From the NCBI RefSeq assembly GCF_021155775.2, contig NC_060238.1, positions 23,156,470 to 23,220,469 of the forward strand: a stretch of 64,000 nucleotides of DNA, given 5' to 3'. This document shows positions 37,947-49,930 of this stretch, piece by piece; position 1 is the stretch's first letter, and every line of letters starts with the position of its first letter. The notes beneath the pieces are model-generated. The model worked only from the letters and a program-made list of their open reading frames with translations, made no database searches and had not been told where the DNA came from. This DNA comes from Neodiprion pinetum. Its lineage: Eukaryota > Arthropoda > Insecta > Hymenoptera > Diprionidae. The translations under genes and the position numbers were made by a program.

Positions 37947-38816
37947 TTCTTTTTATTGTTTTTACCGTACTCTGTACGCTCTTCTTCTGACTATGCTCAC
38001 TGAACACACCCCGGTACACCTTTGATCGACGTGACTTGAAATTCAATTGACTACCGAACGACAAATTGCCCACCTTTTATATTCCCACTACGTGCCTAAT
38101 TCGGTCCACGATATTCACTGACAGCCGGATGTATTGGCAACCCTCGAATCATCCCCGGTATGCATTTCCGGACCTTGTACTATGCGGTTATTATGTATGT
38201 ATATCGGTCCAAGGATGCACCCGGTATATTAATTTGATCACATAAGTTATACATGTACTACCGCATGACGCATCTTTGTTTATTATAAGAACATAATATT
38301 TCGGTATGTCAATGACTAACCGCGGAACGGGCTGATGTAGAAACAAGAATATGTCCTTCTACGTCTACTTCGTTGCGAAAGAAAGCCTTCAGTCGTTATC
38401 TCACGTAAGCTTATATTCTCTCATAAGTTCTATCCCCGAGTATTTTCAGTTTTCCATTTCAATAACGTAGGACTTTTGACACTTGGCAGTTATTTTTTTT
38501 TTTTTCCTGTCGACGCGCTGCGTGAGAAAAATTCTAAAATCTGGTAAACTTGATACTTATATTCGTATGACAATCAATGATCGTTGTAGAGATTTTCGTA
38601 AGAAATATTGAAAACCGCAAATTGCGACAAGTCCTATGTCATTCCAATGAAAAAAATTCTAACGTACCTGAGTCTATCGCTTTCCCACACAGTGAATCAA
38701 CATTCCACGTGGGATTTCTTACTGTATAAAATTCAGGGGCACAAATAAAAAAAAAAAAAAAAAATATGAAAAAAAACTAAACTTGTAGTAATCAACTATC
38801 ACGCGAGATGCAAAAT
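37947..38816. other. Small HSP promoter and intergenic region
   Basis: Holds the small HSP TATA box and, on the right, the 3' UTR of the first FLVCR-like gene. No further coding feature seen. Confidence 0.55.
38075..38082 (-). promoter_or_regulatory. TATA box of small heat shock gene
   Basis: Read on the minus strand as ATATAAAA, about 130 bp upstream of the ATG at 37946. This gives a 5' UTR of around 100 nt. Half-sites of the TTCnnGA type occur upstream, but no three-unit heat shock element was found. Confidence 0.55.
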
Positions 38817-40830
38817 TTATTGCTTCTCGGGTTTTGGGAATTCCTGAAGTGCGACGGGGTTGTACTTGGCGATTCGCTCGGCATTCTGCCGCCGGAAGTT
38901 GCCCCTGGTTGAGGCGATCAGGATCGTTCCTATAAGCAGAGATGCACTGAGACAATAATGCGCAGCCCTGTCGCCGTATGTTTCTATCAGCCTGCGGACG
39001 ATCAGCACCATCAATGTGCCGTAAATCTGTATGGAAATGTTGAGAATCCCTACTGTCGTGCCTACGGGTTCGGGATAAGTAGTCTCCGCGCAGAGTTCGA
39101 AACCCAAGCTGGCCCAACCGACGAGGAAAGTTCTGAAAAATGATAAATTGATCAACTTTTACCGACAAGCCGTCCTTATTTTTCACCAATATCGATTACC
39201 CGAGCATCATCCCGGTGACCACAACCATCCATTGGACTTCTAACGAAAAACTGATCGCGAACAAGACTTCCGTAAGTAGAGCGAGACTTCCGATGGCTAT
39301 GGGGATGATTCTGCAATCATTTAACAATACCGCATTATATTTATACATTGTTATTCTTATCACTTATAACATCTTTCAATTTTTTCACGTGCTTTGCAAG
39401 CATTGGCTCACCTGAATGCCTTTGTTTTGTCGAGTATCATGGCCAGGAACACCGTGCCGAAGCCTCCCGTGCCAACGATGGACAAGCCCAGATTACCAGC
39501 GATTTGTTCACCGTTCTGAAGAGGAGTGATAAAGGCTGTGTTGAGTGACTTGTTATAGCGACTGGACGGATCGGGTAACGGAGCCTTACCTTGAAGTGAG
39601 CGAGGCATAAAGAGTTCAACACGGTGTTCGTGGCTCCTAAAACGCTCATTATGATACCGTACGAGTTCCACAGGAGAATGAAGTCTATGTTGCACAGTGT
39701 CCTTTTCACAGGTGGCCAAAATCCTTCGGGAGACCTTTCTTTGTGCAGTTTCTGAAGCGCCCTCGCATCGCTGGGCGGCAGTAACGGCTCATCCTTGAAA
39801 ACTGTGTGAGAAACGAAGAGGAAACTTGTTGTTTCATGGACATAAGGAGTCTCGGTACCATGTGTTTCTTTCACGGACACCATAGTGAACTGAATAAGTT
39901 TCTTACGGAAAATTATGGCCACGACAATGACACTGCAGCACAGAGCTATCCCCCAGAAAACCTTGTATAAGTCTTTTCCAATGTCCTCGATGTTATCGTG
40001 ATTCTTTACAAGGACTGGCACGGTCGGGAAACAGATTGAGAAGCCGACATGAGTGCCGGCGCAGGCGAAAGCCGTCGCCAGGGCGATCTGCTTTGGTCCA
40101 AACCAGTAGGCCGCTAGTCGCCCTGGTACAGGGAGGATGAAGACCTGGGCAACCGCAACCAGGATTTGGCCTGTGAAGGTGACCATGAAGCGATCCGGAG
40201 AGGCTGAAAGAACCTTCAACCAAGCCCCGATGCAGGTGAGGGTCGATGCGAAAACAACGGTCCACCGTAAACCGACTCTGTCGGTTACGTAGGAAGCCGG
40301 AAAGATGACGACCATGTAGGTCACCATAAAAATCATCGAGGTCCAATCGATGGCCAGTGAAGAAACGTTGTAGTACCTGAAGAAAAAAACGATACACGCG
40401 TAGAGATTGCATACTCTGTGACTTTGCGCTAACGAATCTGAAACTAATTGAATTGGTAAACGACGAATGATGATAAAATCTCTTTGCAGAGCTCATCGTG
40501 AATTGAGAAAAAATTGTAACACCGTGAATCTTACCGGCTTACAATGTTGTTGATGATGGTGTATTGGTACCACTGCAAGTTGTTCGTCGTACTGAAAACG
40601 ATGAAGAGAACGAGTTGGAGCCATCGTCTAGGGTAAACTTTGATTTCGGTTGCGTTACCAACGATTTTCGACAGCTTTTCGTCAGGCTGCATTTCGACAA
40701 ATTCAGACACGACTGGCTTTATCACAAGTCTGTGACGCTGCGATAGAAGATCGCGATCTTCGACGATATTCTCGTTACGTTCCGCGGTCACCATCTGCGT
40801 GTTAACTCCACTATCACTATCACTATTCAC
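38817..40830 (-). CDS. FLVCR-like MFS transporter, gene 1
   Basis: Six exons: 40830-40535, 40376-39907, 39801-39590, 39515-39412, 39310-39200 and 39132-38817, giving 502 aa. It belongs to the SLC49/FLVCR branch of the major facilitator superfamily; vertebrate FLVCR1/2 move choline and ethanolamine across the plasma membrane (heme export has also been proposed). Landmarks: RRWLQLVLF in TM1 followed by NNLQWYQYTIINNI, SSLAIDWTSMIFMVTY (TM2), PASYVTDRVGLRW (loop 2-3), PGRLAAYWFGPKQIALAT, FILLWNSYGIIM (TM7), LDKTKAFR (loop 8-9) and FELCAETTYPEP (TM11). It keeps the TM1 Trp of the FLVCR choline cage. An alternative start is the Met at 40794. Most FLVCR-like of the cluster and perhaps the parental gene. 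A complete transposon lies upstream. Confidence 0.92.
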
Positions 40831-42618
40831 TTCACTTATCGTGTTTATATCGAGTCTGATAGTGGAGATAAGTATTTTGAGTTTTAAACGACGTCTCTTT
40901 CGAGAAGAAGCATTGATGAGATCCTTCGACCTTTTAATTCTCTTTCATATTACATGCATCGCCTGTGCTTTCTGGTTTGTAATAAGATGGAAATATCGTA
41001 TGTTTCTTCGAGAGACAAAATGTTTTTATCTTTCCCACGTAGTTTTCATAACCAAATACAGCTGTGTAACGATTATACTTTAACAACAACACTATACATA
41101 TGCATTGTGAAAAGGCGAGGTAAGACAGATGAAGAAACATCAAAAACATGAAAAATATGGCAAACATTAGTCACCATTCGGTCGCCTATCCACGAGTGCA
41201 GATATTTTGCTATTACTCGTAATGAATGCGGTATTCCGTACGAAAATTAAAGATTACCCTACTGCAAACTTACTTATTGTTAGAACGATTGAGATTAATA
41301 TGCAGTACTAGGCAGAAATAGTAGATTAACGGTAAGACATATGAATTACATGTTTTCAAACGAAAAAACTAGTGCTCAAATTTTAAACGCGTTTTTCTCA
41401 AAATTGTGTTTTTCAAAACCGTGAACGTCACATATCGAGATTCAATCGATGAATCGATTTGAAATTTGGTCCTCATATTCAAAGGAACAATACTTTTCAC
41501 CTGAGGGATGACTATACCATTTTCATTTTTTATTCAATAATTATTATTAAATGTACATCAACTTGTAGTTTTGGACCGATTAATTAAATGATCGTCAAGC
41601 GATTTGCCGTTTGACCTAGATATTGACGCGTTACAAGACTACACTGACTTTCTGCTAGGTTGACATTTCAGAAGTGACCAATGGGCATGACCTATGACCC
41701 CTCCCTAAAGGAAACTGAAGTACAAAAGGTAACTCATAATGTTCAGATTTATGTTTTCATACAATATAAATAAGATGTTACATATATAAAAGGTGCTTTT
41801 TTTTTTAAACAGTTCAATTTTATTGAAAATTTTACCCTCAAAATTATCCCTTTTTCAGGACGTTAAATGAATAGGCTTTTACGAACCAGTTAAAAGGCCA
41901 CATTATCAACAGTAAATTCCTACAAAAATTTTTTTCTTCAAAAGATTGCACACCCAGACATCGATTTTTTAGTACAATGGTCGCTCGACTCGATTTTTTA
42001 TTCTTAATTAATTTATAATTATTAAATTGCTAAATATTTTTTTAATACAACTGGCAAAATATCAAAAAGAAACTTCAAAGTAAGTATACAAATGGTTAGA
42101 GAGATGTTTTGTTATTTTCAAGTGAGTGAAAAACAGCTGCTGACAAATTGGTAAACGTTGGTGAACGATGTATACAAAAACAGAGTGTTAATTAAATGAT
42201 TCCAATCATTTTTTCCGGCAACCTTCGGCGGCTTATAAGAGGTGAACTTATTGAGGATAAGGGCACAGGCAGCGATAGCAGGTCCGTTATCATGACACGA
42301 TTCGATAGTAAAACTAGTCAACGAAGTCCCTGCAACAGTCTCTATGTTACCTATGCAGATTATCGTGGGATTCACTCATTAGCGCGAGGTTAGCAAGTTA
42401 AAATGAGGTTGAAGTTAGTAATACACACGTTACTTTAACGATGCATGTTCGGAAAAATTCGTTACTAGAACCCTTAAGATTTTCTGAAGTTCAGCTAGTA
42501 ACCAATACCAACGAAAACATGTTCATATTTTGAAAAGTCAACGCCTTGAAAGTCCTTCCAAAATTGTACAATAAGGGATTTTTTCCATTAGCATAAACAT
42601 GGATAGCACATAAGGCAG
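40831..42618. other. Intergenic upstream of FLVCR-like gene 1
   Basis: AT-rich sequence between the start of gene 1 and the transposon. No gene motif, RNA gene or clear repeat was recognised. Open frames up to 94 codons look like chance. Confidence 0.55.
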
Positions 42619-45254
42619 CAATTGAGCCTATGGGTCAAATAACGACTTAAGTCGACTTAAGTCACTTTTTCAAAGAAGCTGATCTCGGTGTTCTGTATAA
42701 TCTTCGCTATAAACCCTGTGAATCTTGGATGTTTTCGTCAACTTTTAATGCTGTAGTAACCATAACAAGCGGTGCGCGCACCGCCATTGAGTTAGCCGGC
42801 AGTAGCAGCGAAGCGAAGTAGGCTAATCCACGCGCCTCCGCTAAACAGACGCACGTGTTTATCTGCCTGTCTGTTAGATTTCGTGTAAAGCTGCAATATT
42901 TTCTGCGCGAAATAATGAACGAATCTACAACAACTACAACAGCATCGACTAGCCCTACTGCTACAGTTACGGGGAAAAAGAGAAAAATTCGACAAGATAG
43001 ATGGGAACAAAATAGAAAGAAGCTTAAGCGTAACAGTGGTAAAAGTTACGCTTCTCAAAGTGGGAATAAAATACCTCGAAAAAAATTCAGGCACACTACC
43101 GACTGCTGCAAGAAAAACTGTTCGTCTTCTTTCGATTATAAACGTCAGCGTGAAATTTTCAAGACTTTCTGGGCAATGGCTGAGAAACCGAGTCAGGACA
43201 CTTTTTTAATCAGTTGTATACAACGTGAAGAAATCAAATACGTCAAAACCGTAACAAAACGGAAGAACAGATCTTGGTCTTGGAAATATTCTTTCAAAGT
43301 AGATGGCCAGGATAAAACTGTCTGTAAAGGATTTTTTCTGTCTCTTCTCCAAATAACTGAATCCAGAATGAAAACGGTGCTCCGATTTTGTAAATCAGGT
43401 AAATGTTTATATTATTTTCTTTCTAAATAAATCAATATTTACGAATGCTTGACTCGTTTATTGGCGTCTTATAACAAAACAAGTCAGGTCTGGATTAAAA
43501 TATGAAAATACTGATTGTTTCAGGTACGACAGTTGCTACAGAAAAAAGGGGTAAGCAACCCAACCCTGCCAAAATTTCGAACGTGGTATGGAGTTTAGTG
43601 AAGGAGCATTGGTCGACTTTCCCGAACAAAAAATCGCATTATGGAAGCTCCAAAACTGAAAGAAAGTACTTCGAGAATCCAGACTTAAACGTAAAAAAAA
43701 TGTTTCACGCATTCCAAGAATATTACTTTGATAAAACAGGGAAGCAGCTCTCACTAAAGTACCCAACGTACCATAGATATTTTCGGGAAAATAGTGATTA
43801 CTCGTTTAGGCAACGTAAAACAGACGTCTGTGATTTTTGCACCGAATGTAAAATCAAACTATCGGCAAATTCATCAGATCCGTGTAAGGAATCGTTCCGT
43901 CTACATGAAGTAAAAGTTGCGGAATACAAGGTTTTGCGGCAACAGTGCACAAAGAATATTAACGATGATACTCTAACTGTTGAGTTCGACTACGCACAAA
44001 ATCTTCCGCTTCCAAAACTGAACGTTAGCGCACAATTTTACAAGCGATTATTGTGGCTGTATGTTTTCAACACACACTGTTTTAATGACGGTGACAGCAA
44101 ATTTTTTTGCTTCTTAGAATGTGATGGTGGCAAGAACGGTAACTCTGTGTGTAGTTTTTTGAACGATTTTCTGGTAAAAAAATTGACTGAAAATCCAGAA
44201 TTAAAAAAAGTAGTTCTTTTGTCTGACTCCTGTGGGGGGCAAAATAAAAACAAGACTCTCGTACGATATTGTGCTTGGTTGTCGGTCAAAATGGGAGTTG
44301 AAATAAATCACATCTTTCCGGTGCGAGGTCATTCATACTGCCAATGCGATAGAAATTTCGGTGTTTACGGAACTGTTTTAAAAAAAGTAGAGACCGTCGA
44401 AAATCCTATCGAGTATCTCGAAATAATGAGGACCGTAAGGCACAAACCAAAAGCTTTCGAAGCAGAGATGAGTGCCCACTTATTAAAAGAATGGGATAAA
44501 ACTTTGGATTCATTTTTTCTAAAGGTTCCAAAAGCTAAGGGAAAGAAATTCACGATCCAAAAGTATGTGAAGTTATCATACAAGCCAACAGGCACCATGT
44601 CCGTTTACGCGGACTATAATGGCGCTCCGCAAAATTTCAACCTGTTCAAATTAAACGCTTTTGTAAGTAAAGATACCGAACTAGCATTAGCAAACCCGGC
44701 TCCTGTTGGAATTAAGACAGCTAAAAAAAATGACGTGCTATCTTTAATGCCTTTTGTAAAACCGGTTAATAGGGAATGGTATAAAAATGTGCTGCGGGGT
44801 ACCTGCAACGACAATGATTCGGCTGAAACAGACGAAATGGACTCTGATTGAACCTGATACATGCCGTTTTTTAAATGTCAATTCCTAGTTTAGCTTTTTT
44901 TATATGTGTTCACCGCGACCATGAAACACCCATTACAGTAGAAACTGGTTTGACTATTATCGTCATCATATTATTTTAATCCAAAAACGTGTTTGTACAG
45001 ATTAAAAGTCGTTCTACAAAAAAACGACTTAAGTCTTACTCCGAATTTCCGTGATAGCACTGTATTGGACAATATTTAATAATTGTTATTACGTTTGTAT
45101 ATCATTTTTGGGTACCCCACCTATGTAAAAAAATAAAAGTTCCTTGTAAAATGCCTTGTCAAAATTGAAATATCGACTGTTGAATCTTTACTTGCCTTTT
45201 TTATGCCAAAACTTAAGTCGACTTAAGCCGTTATTTGACCCATAGGCTCAATTG
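42619..45254 (+). mobile_element. Complete DNA transposon with 44-bp TIRs
   Basis: Ends are inverted copies over 44 bp with one mismatch: 42619-42662 and 45211-45254, starting CAATTGAGCCTATGGGTCAA. The outermost CAATTG is itself a palindrome, so it can be TIR, a 6-bp target duplication, or a 4-bp AATT duplication with TIRs starting GAGCC. The inner TIR part holds the perfect 16-bp palindrome CTTAAGTCGACTTAAG. A further AACGACTTAAGTC copy lies inside the right end near 45022. The 2.6-kb body carries an intact two-exon candidate transposase gene. The near-identity of the ends and the open gene indicate recent activity. I cannot assign a named superfamily with confidence. Confidence 0.85.
42915..44851 (+). 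CDS. Candidate DDE-type transposase, DUF7869-like
   Basis: Two exons, 42915-43398 and 43524-44851, join in phase to an intact 603-aa protein. The N-terminal part is basic (GKKRKIRQDRW) with a DCCKKNC cysteine cluster, then a CDFCTEC cysteine motif (residues 264-270), both possible zinc or DNA-binding units. The C-terminal part has FDYAQNLPLPKL (Asp 317), LLSDSCGGQNKNKT (Asp 396) and GHSYCQCDRNFG (His 431, Asp 437), three spaced acidic motifs that fit a DDD/E RNase H-like nuclease. This motif set occurs in many uncharacterised insect and cnidarian proteins; the catalytic role is inferred from its lying between TIRs. An in-frame upstream extension to 42855 exists; the ATG at 42915 opens MNESTTTT. 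It should bind the TIRs and cut and join DNA in the nucleus. Confidence 0.8.
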
Positions 45255-46345
45255 TCAATTATAAGTATCATAAGAATGCTTTATAAATGTTTCTGCAAAA
45301 AATCTGAGGTGAGCTTAAAAAAATCACAAACACGACACGCGTCACGATTCTGAGTTAAGAAGAGTTCAAAAATAACTTCCTGACTCAGTAGATACTGTCA
45401 ATTACGAACACTTCGACACTGATCAAAAATTGATTCCGATCCAACTATGATGTAAAAGTGCTCGCTAGTAACAAAACCATATAGTCTCATCCAGCCTATC
45501 GTTTATCAATGAATTCGAATATCAATTGGATAATTCTGACTGATTTAATCTTGTGATTAACATTTAGATTCAGTTTTTGTACGAATTTGAACAGATAATT
45601 ACTTTCTAAGTGATAGTCGCTTCGTCGATGTGCCAAGTAACGAACGCTTTCGATTAGCCCGACATCAACAAGCATCAGACTGCGTTTTGGGACCTAGAAA
45701 TAAGGCAACATGAATAAACGTATTTAACAAATCGTCAGTTTTCACTTAATTGAACGATAAGCCCGTGACTCGATACGTTTTGTAATCTTGGCTATTTAAT
45801 ATGAGTTGCACAATAAAAACTGTTCGACAGTTTTCACAACAGAGGTGCACATATTTCTTGGCGTCAATATTAGTCTGGATGGAGATAAGATATCGATCGA
45901 CGGTTATACATTGCATCACGAATGCGAAAGCGTATTATTTTCGTTATAACCCGCAGAATTCAGTATGAATAAACACTGCATGTCTGAACGCCCAGAAATA
46001 GTCTGCCCAATGTGTCATAAAACAATATTTTCTCTGCTGTTGAAACATTCAAATATATACATATGTATGTATATATGTATATTTCCCCAACAATATTGGA
46101 CAAACCGAGAGCATAATTAGTCCAATGTCTGCTACGATGGTAATTAAAACATCGATGGTCGATATTCGATAAATATTGTCACTAAGTTGTAGTGCAACGT
46201 AGCTTCGTTCTGAAATGACGTGACATTGAGGAATAGAGAGTACATGTATTATAACTATCATTTGAAACATCGATCCTCGGTACGTCTCACGATCAGTAAA
46301 AAATCAGTGATGAAAAAATGTTGAATAACTTGCAATTGGGAAAAA
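45255..46345. other. Intergenic between transposon and first relic
   Basis: About 1.1 kb with no supported gene. A TATATATGTA-type stretch occurs near 46055-46080. It may include the diverged 3' flank of the first FLVCR-like relic. Confidence 0.5.
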
Positions 46346-47850
46346 TCAACATTTCGATAGAGAGGACAATTCTAGAGGAACATCGTCGTATCCCGTAGCC
46401 ATTATCCTGACTTTCTGGCGACGAAGTTCGAATCTATTTAGTTTTGTCATCAGACTGCCAAAGGTAAGACACGTGATAATACACGCGTGTTCCAACACAT
46501 CTACGAAGGCTCCAATTAGCCTGCGGGTGAAAAGTGTTATTGATACATCGTAGAGCTGTTCTGACGTAACAAAAATCTCAATGGCGATCGCTTTTGGTAT
46601 TTGGTAAGTCATTTCGACGCAGTGTTCAATCCCGATACCTGAGTAACCTAGGAAGACGGGCCTGGAATGTGATTCGAATAGTGAGGATGAGTGATAACGA
46701 GTAGACGCTCAGCCGGCAATCTTTTTTTGATTATCCTAAAAATATAACGCTAGCGAAGAAGATCCATTTTATCTCTATCAGTTGTAACAGATCCGTATGT
46801 TACATAAAATAAATACTTAGGAACTTATCTTTCTTTATTTATCGTAGTACAGTGTTGAGTCGGCCCCGGGTTCCTTTATACTTGATTCTTCCCTTCAGGG
46901 TTCGTCGCTTTTATGGTAAACGTAAAATATACTCGTTCGAAGGGATACACGACGATATACATGAAATCAGACAATGTTGCGTTACCAAACTTATACGTGT
47001 TATCCCTGGACCGGCGGGTGACCGACTGACTGTTACCATGGCTCTCTACTAAGCCGTCACACAGTAAGCTATAAATAGCGAATAATATTGCTCCAGCGAC
47101 TGTGAGACCACTGATTGTGATAAAGACTATTATGTAATGCGTTTATTTTTAATCACTCTACGCAAATGGATCGTTTTATACTGTTACCTGAAGACTTTTG
47201 TCTTGTCGAGAATGGTAACACAAATCACTGCGCTGATGTTCCGCACACGGCTGGATAAGAGAGCCGGGATAGCCACGGTTTTTTCATCGTTCTGAAATCG
47301 AGTCAGTAATATGTAACCAACGAAGTAACTCAAGTAATAAGAACTATACGCACCTTGAAGTGAGTAACTTGGAACGAATTGAGAAAGGCACCATACGCGC
47401 CTGAACAGCCAACAATTGGGCCAAAGGAGTTCCAGAAAATAAGGAAATCTCAGTTGCTCAATATCTTTCTAACCCGAGGCGAAAAAAGTTCAGCATCGAA
47501 GGTCGTGTTAAGAAGAAGCGCCCTTGATCCCCTTGGTGGCATATCCAGTTGATCCTGAAATACTGTTCACATATTCGACTCCCAGTCTTCACTAAAACAT
47601 GATAATCGTTTCTTGACTTTCTATAATCAAGTATGAGATTACAGGTGATCGTTATACTTTGATATTACCGGTGAGTAATATTCGGAATGACGGCGAACTG
47701 ATGACAGTGAATGCCAATGTTCATATTCAAAATGCGTAACAGTATCAGCTGGAGCCACCTCATCCTGTAAACTTTGATTTCCACGGAGGTGTTTAATCAC
47801 TTTCGAACAGGTGGTTTCAGCCTCCGCTTTGTCGAGTTTATCCTTCTGTA
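46346..47850 (-). pseudogene. FLVCR-like relic 1, lacking exon 2
   Basis: Minus-strand pieces in the order of the intact genes: exon 1 (about 47850-47669, with MRWLQLILLRIL), exon 3 (47554-47354), exon 4 (47291-47188, full 104 nt, ending LDKTKVFR), exon 5 and exon 6 (46661-46346, with HCVEMTYQIP). The 470-nt exon 2, which encodes TM2 to TM6, is completely missing: exons 1 and 3 are only 114 bp apart. Exon 3 has an in-frame TGA after the ILSN segment, exon 1 has a frameshift near its middle, and exon 5 is split by about 284 bp of unrelated DNA (46781-47064). Splice signals are mostly kept. It cannot encode a working transporter. Confidence 0.85.
46781..47064. mobile_element. Insertion splitting exon 5 of relic 1
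   Basis: FLVCR-like exon 5 similarity (IEIKWIFFAS) stops at about 46780 and resumes at about 47065 (TVAGAILFAIYS). The intervening 284 bp has no similarity to the other copies. Its ends carry GTAACAG and CTGTTAC in inverse, which suggests a small non-autonomous transposon, but the exact borders are unclear. Confidence 0.5.
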
Positions 47851-48271
47851 TCGATAAAAATCACCATTTTTGACTAAATTCACTATCTTCATATTCACCC
47901 TTGAAATTACGGAATAGAATTATCTGATTTAGTGAATTTACTTGGTAAAAGGACTAGCTTGACTCTGCATGCTTCCAATCGGATCACAACAACGCGATGG
48001 ATGAGGATCTTTCGGCGCATAAGAACCGAAACCTTCAAACTTCGAAATAAAACCTTCTCGATTGTTACAATTTTCTCATATGTTGCGTCATACAATACAG
48101 CTGTGCAACGTTGTTGAGTCAACATTTTCATTATTAACAACAATACAGTCACTGTACTGCATAAGCTACTTCAACCAACGAATAATAAATCCATAATCAA
48201 CGAAGACACCTTATTCCCTTTGAGAATATAGCGAAATAGGATTTGGTAGAGCATTATGTCTTATTTGCGAA

Positions 48272-49290
48272 TCAACAGTTCAGCGTGAAACAATATTCGA
48301 ATGTATTAAAAATCCTCAACAGACTACCTAAAGTAAGGTACGCCCAAAGACAAGCATGTCCCACAATATCTCCCAAGGATTCCATTATTTCGCCTGTGAA
48401 CAGTACCATCTCAATACCGTAGACCTGGTTTGACAGAATCAAAACCGATTCCGGCTTTGGATAAGTCACATCGACGTACAGTTCATTAGCGATCATTACG
48501 TAACTCATGACGCATGATCTGACAATGAAATGTAATTCGGTTATGACGAGAAAATGTGTGCGACAAGTAATCACTCAGACAGTAACTCCTATAATTTATT
48601 ACCCAAGGCATAAATAACTCACAAACAGGATCCACTTCACTTCATTCATCAAGCTAGTAGCAAACAGTATTTCTACGATAACTGTTGGACCACTGATGAC
48701 GATGGGGACCGCTCTGTAATTCGATTCGTTGTTAGTTTAAACAATCAGATTACTTTATACAATTACCTACAGACTTTTGTTCTATCGAGGATGGCACTAC
48801 ACACCATCATACCGATGCTGCGAGAATGCCAGGCATGTCTTTCATCGTCCTGGAGTGAAATTAGCAGTTATTTTATGTGGCTGGTAGATTAACTCTGAGA
48901 TTAAGACAATGCCTACCTTGAAATGAGCAGCGTAAGAGGGGTTGATAAGGGTGCCTAGTGCGCCTAGGACGCCGACAATGAAAAAATCTCGGTTCTCAAT
49001 ATCTCTCTAACGTAAGGCCAGAAGACCTTAACATCGATTTCGTGGTGTGTTTTCAGAACAAGCGCCCTTGCTTGGCTTGACGGTAGATCCGGTTGGTCCT
49101 GAAAAATAATTCACACAGCCAACTTACAATCTTCAATAACAGACAAGAGCTGCTCGAGAAATAGCGACGAAGAACGAATAAATCTGATAACTCGGGGAAA
49201 AATAAGGCAACGGTGACAACAGTGCTGCCAACTGCAATTGTTCAGAAAACCCTTGATAAATCATTCCCGTTCTCCTCACAGGGTATCTAG
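48272..49290 (-). pseudogene. FLVCR-like relic 2
   Basis: Minus-strand exons recognisable by position and motif: part of exon 2 (about 49290-49150), exon 3 (49098-48917, shortened from 212 to 182 nt), exon 4 (48849-48767, 83 nt instead of 104, ending LDRTKVC), exon 5 (48713-48603, exactly 111 nt and open, MNEVKWILFVSYL) and exon 6 (48518-48272, with ELYVDVTYPKPES). Exon 1 and most of exon 2 are absent. Stops and deletions in exon 3 rule out a full-length product. Several splice sites are intact, so a spliced non-coding transcript is possible. Confidence 0.8.
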
Positions 49291-49489
49291 TGGTCCTGGA
49301 AATGTCTTTGAATTTTGCTTACCCTTCAAAAGTCCTGGAAACTACTTTGCAATATTGGATTACCTCTTTGGCGTGCCTAACGTACCTTAACAAACCAATG
49401 CTACGAAAATTTTCGACTGATACACGAAGGCTGTAAAAACTAAGTGATTAATATTTCACCAAAAATATATTCTTTCCAGTCTGATCAAA

Positions 49490-49930
49490 GTTGTGACAAG
49501 TATTGGTACCCATTTGAATGTGGATTGCGGTCGTTTCCGGAATTTGGTAAGTCGTTTCGACGCACAATTTGATTGCGATCTCCACGTAGGCAACGATGAA
49601 GATCCTGAAATCCAATATAATTGAAGCAAGTGGACAGGAACAAGTAATTACAAAGTCATCATTCTTCATAACTACCTAAGGAATACAAATCTTGCAGCCA
49701 GTATTTCTCCAACGACAAACAGACTGCAGGTCACAATGAGGATTGCTCTGTACTCTTCGGTTTGGTTATTTTAAGAGGGAAAGCCACATAAGGAGACTGA
49801 TTTTCAGAAGTTTTATATGAATTTTTTTTTTTTTTTTATTCGGAAGAATTAATTGGAATTTGATATAACTTTGACGTTGATTTCGCGATTTTTTCAGAAC
49901 AAGCGCCCTTTGATCCTGAAAAATTGTTCA
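49490..49930 (-). pseudogene. FLVCR-like relic 3
   Basis: A decayed exon 6 start at 49604-49490 (EIAIKLCVETTYQIPE), a shortened exon 5 at about 49757-49677 and a small exon 3 fragment near 49925-49880. Exon 4 is not recognisable. Too fragmented to encode anything. Confidence 0.65.

Noticed and set aside
37947..38200. Heat shock element upstream of the small HSP
   Set aside because: Only partial half-sites such as TTCCGGA were found, not three alternating GAA/TTC units.
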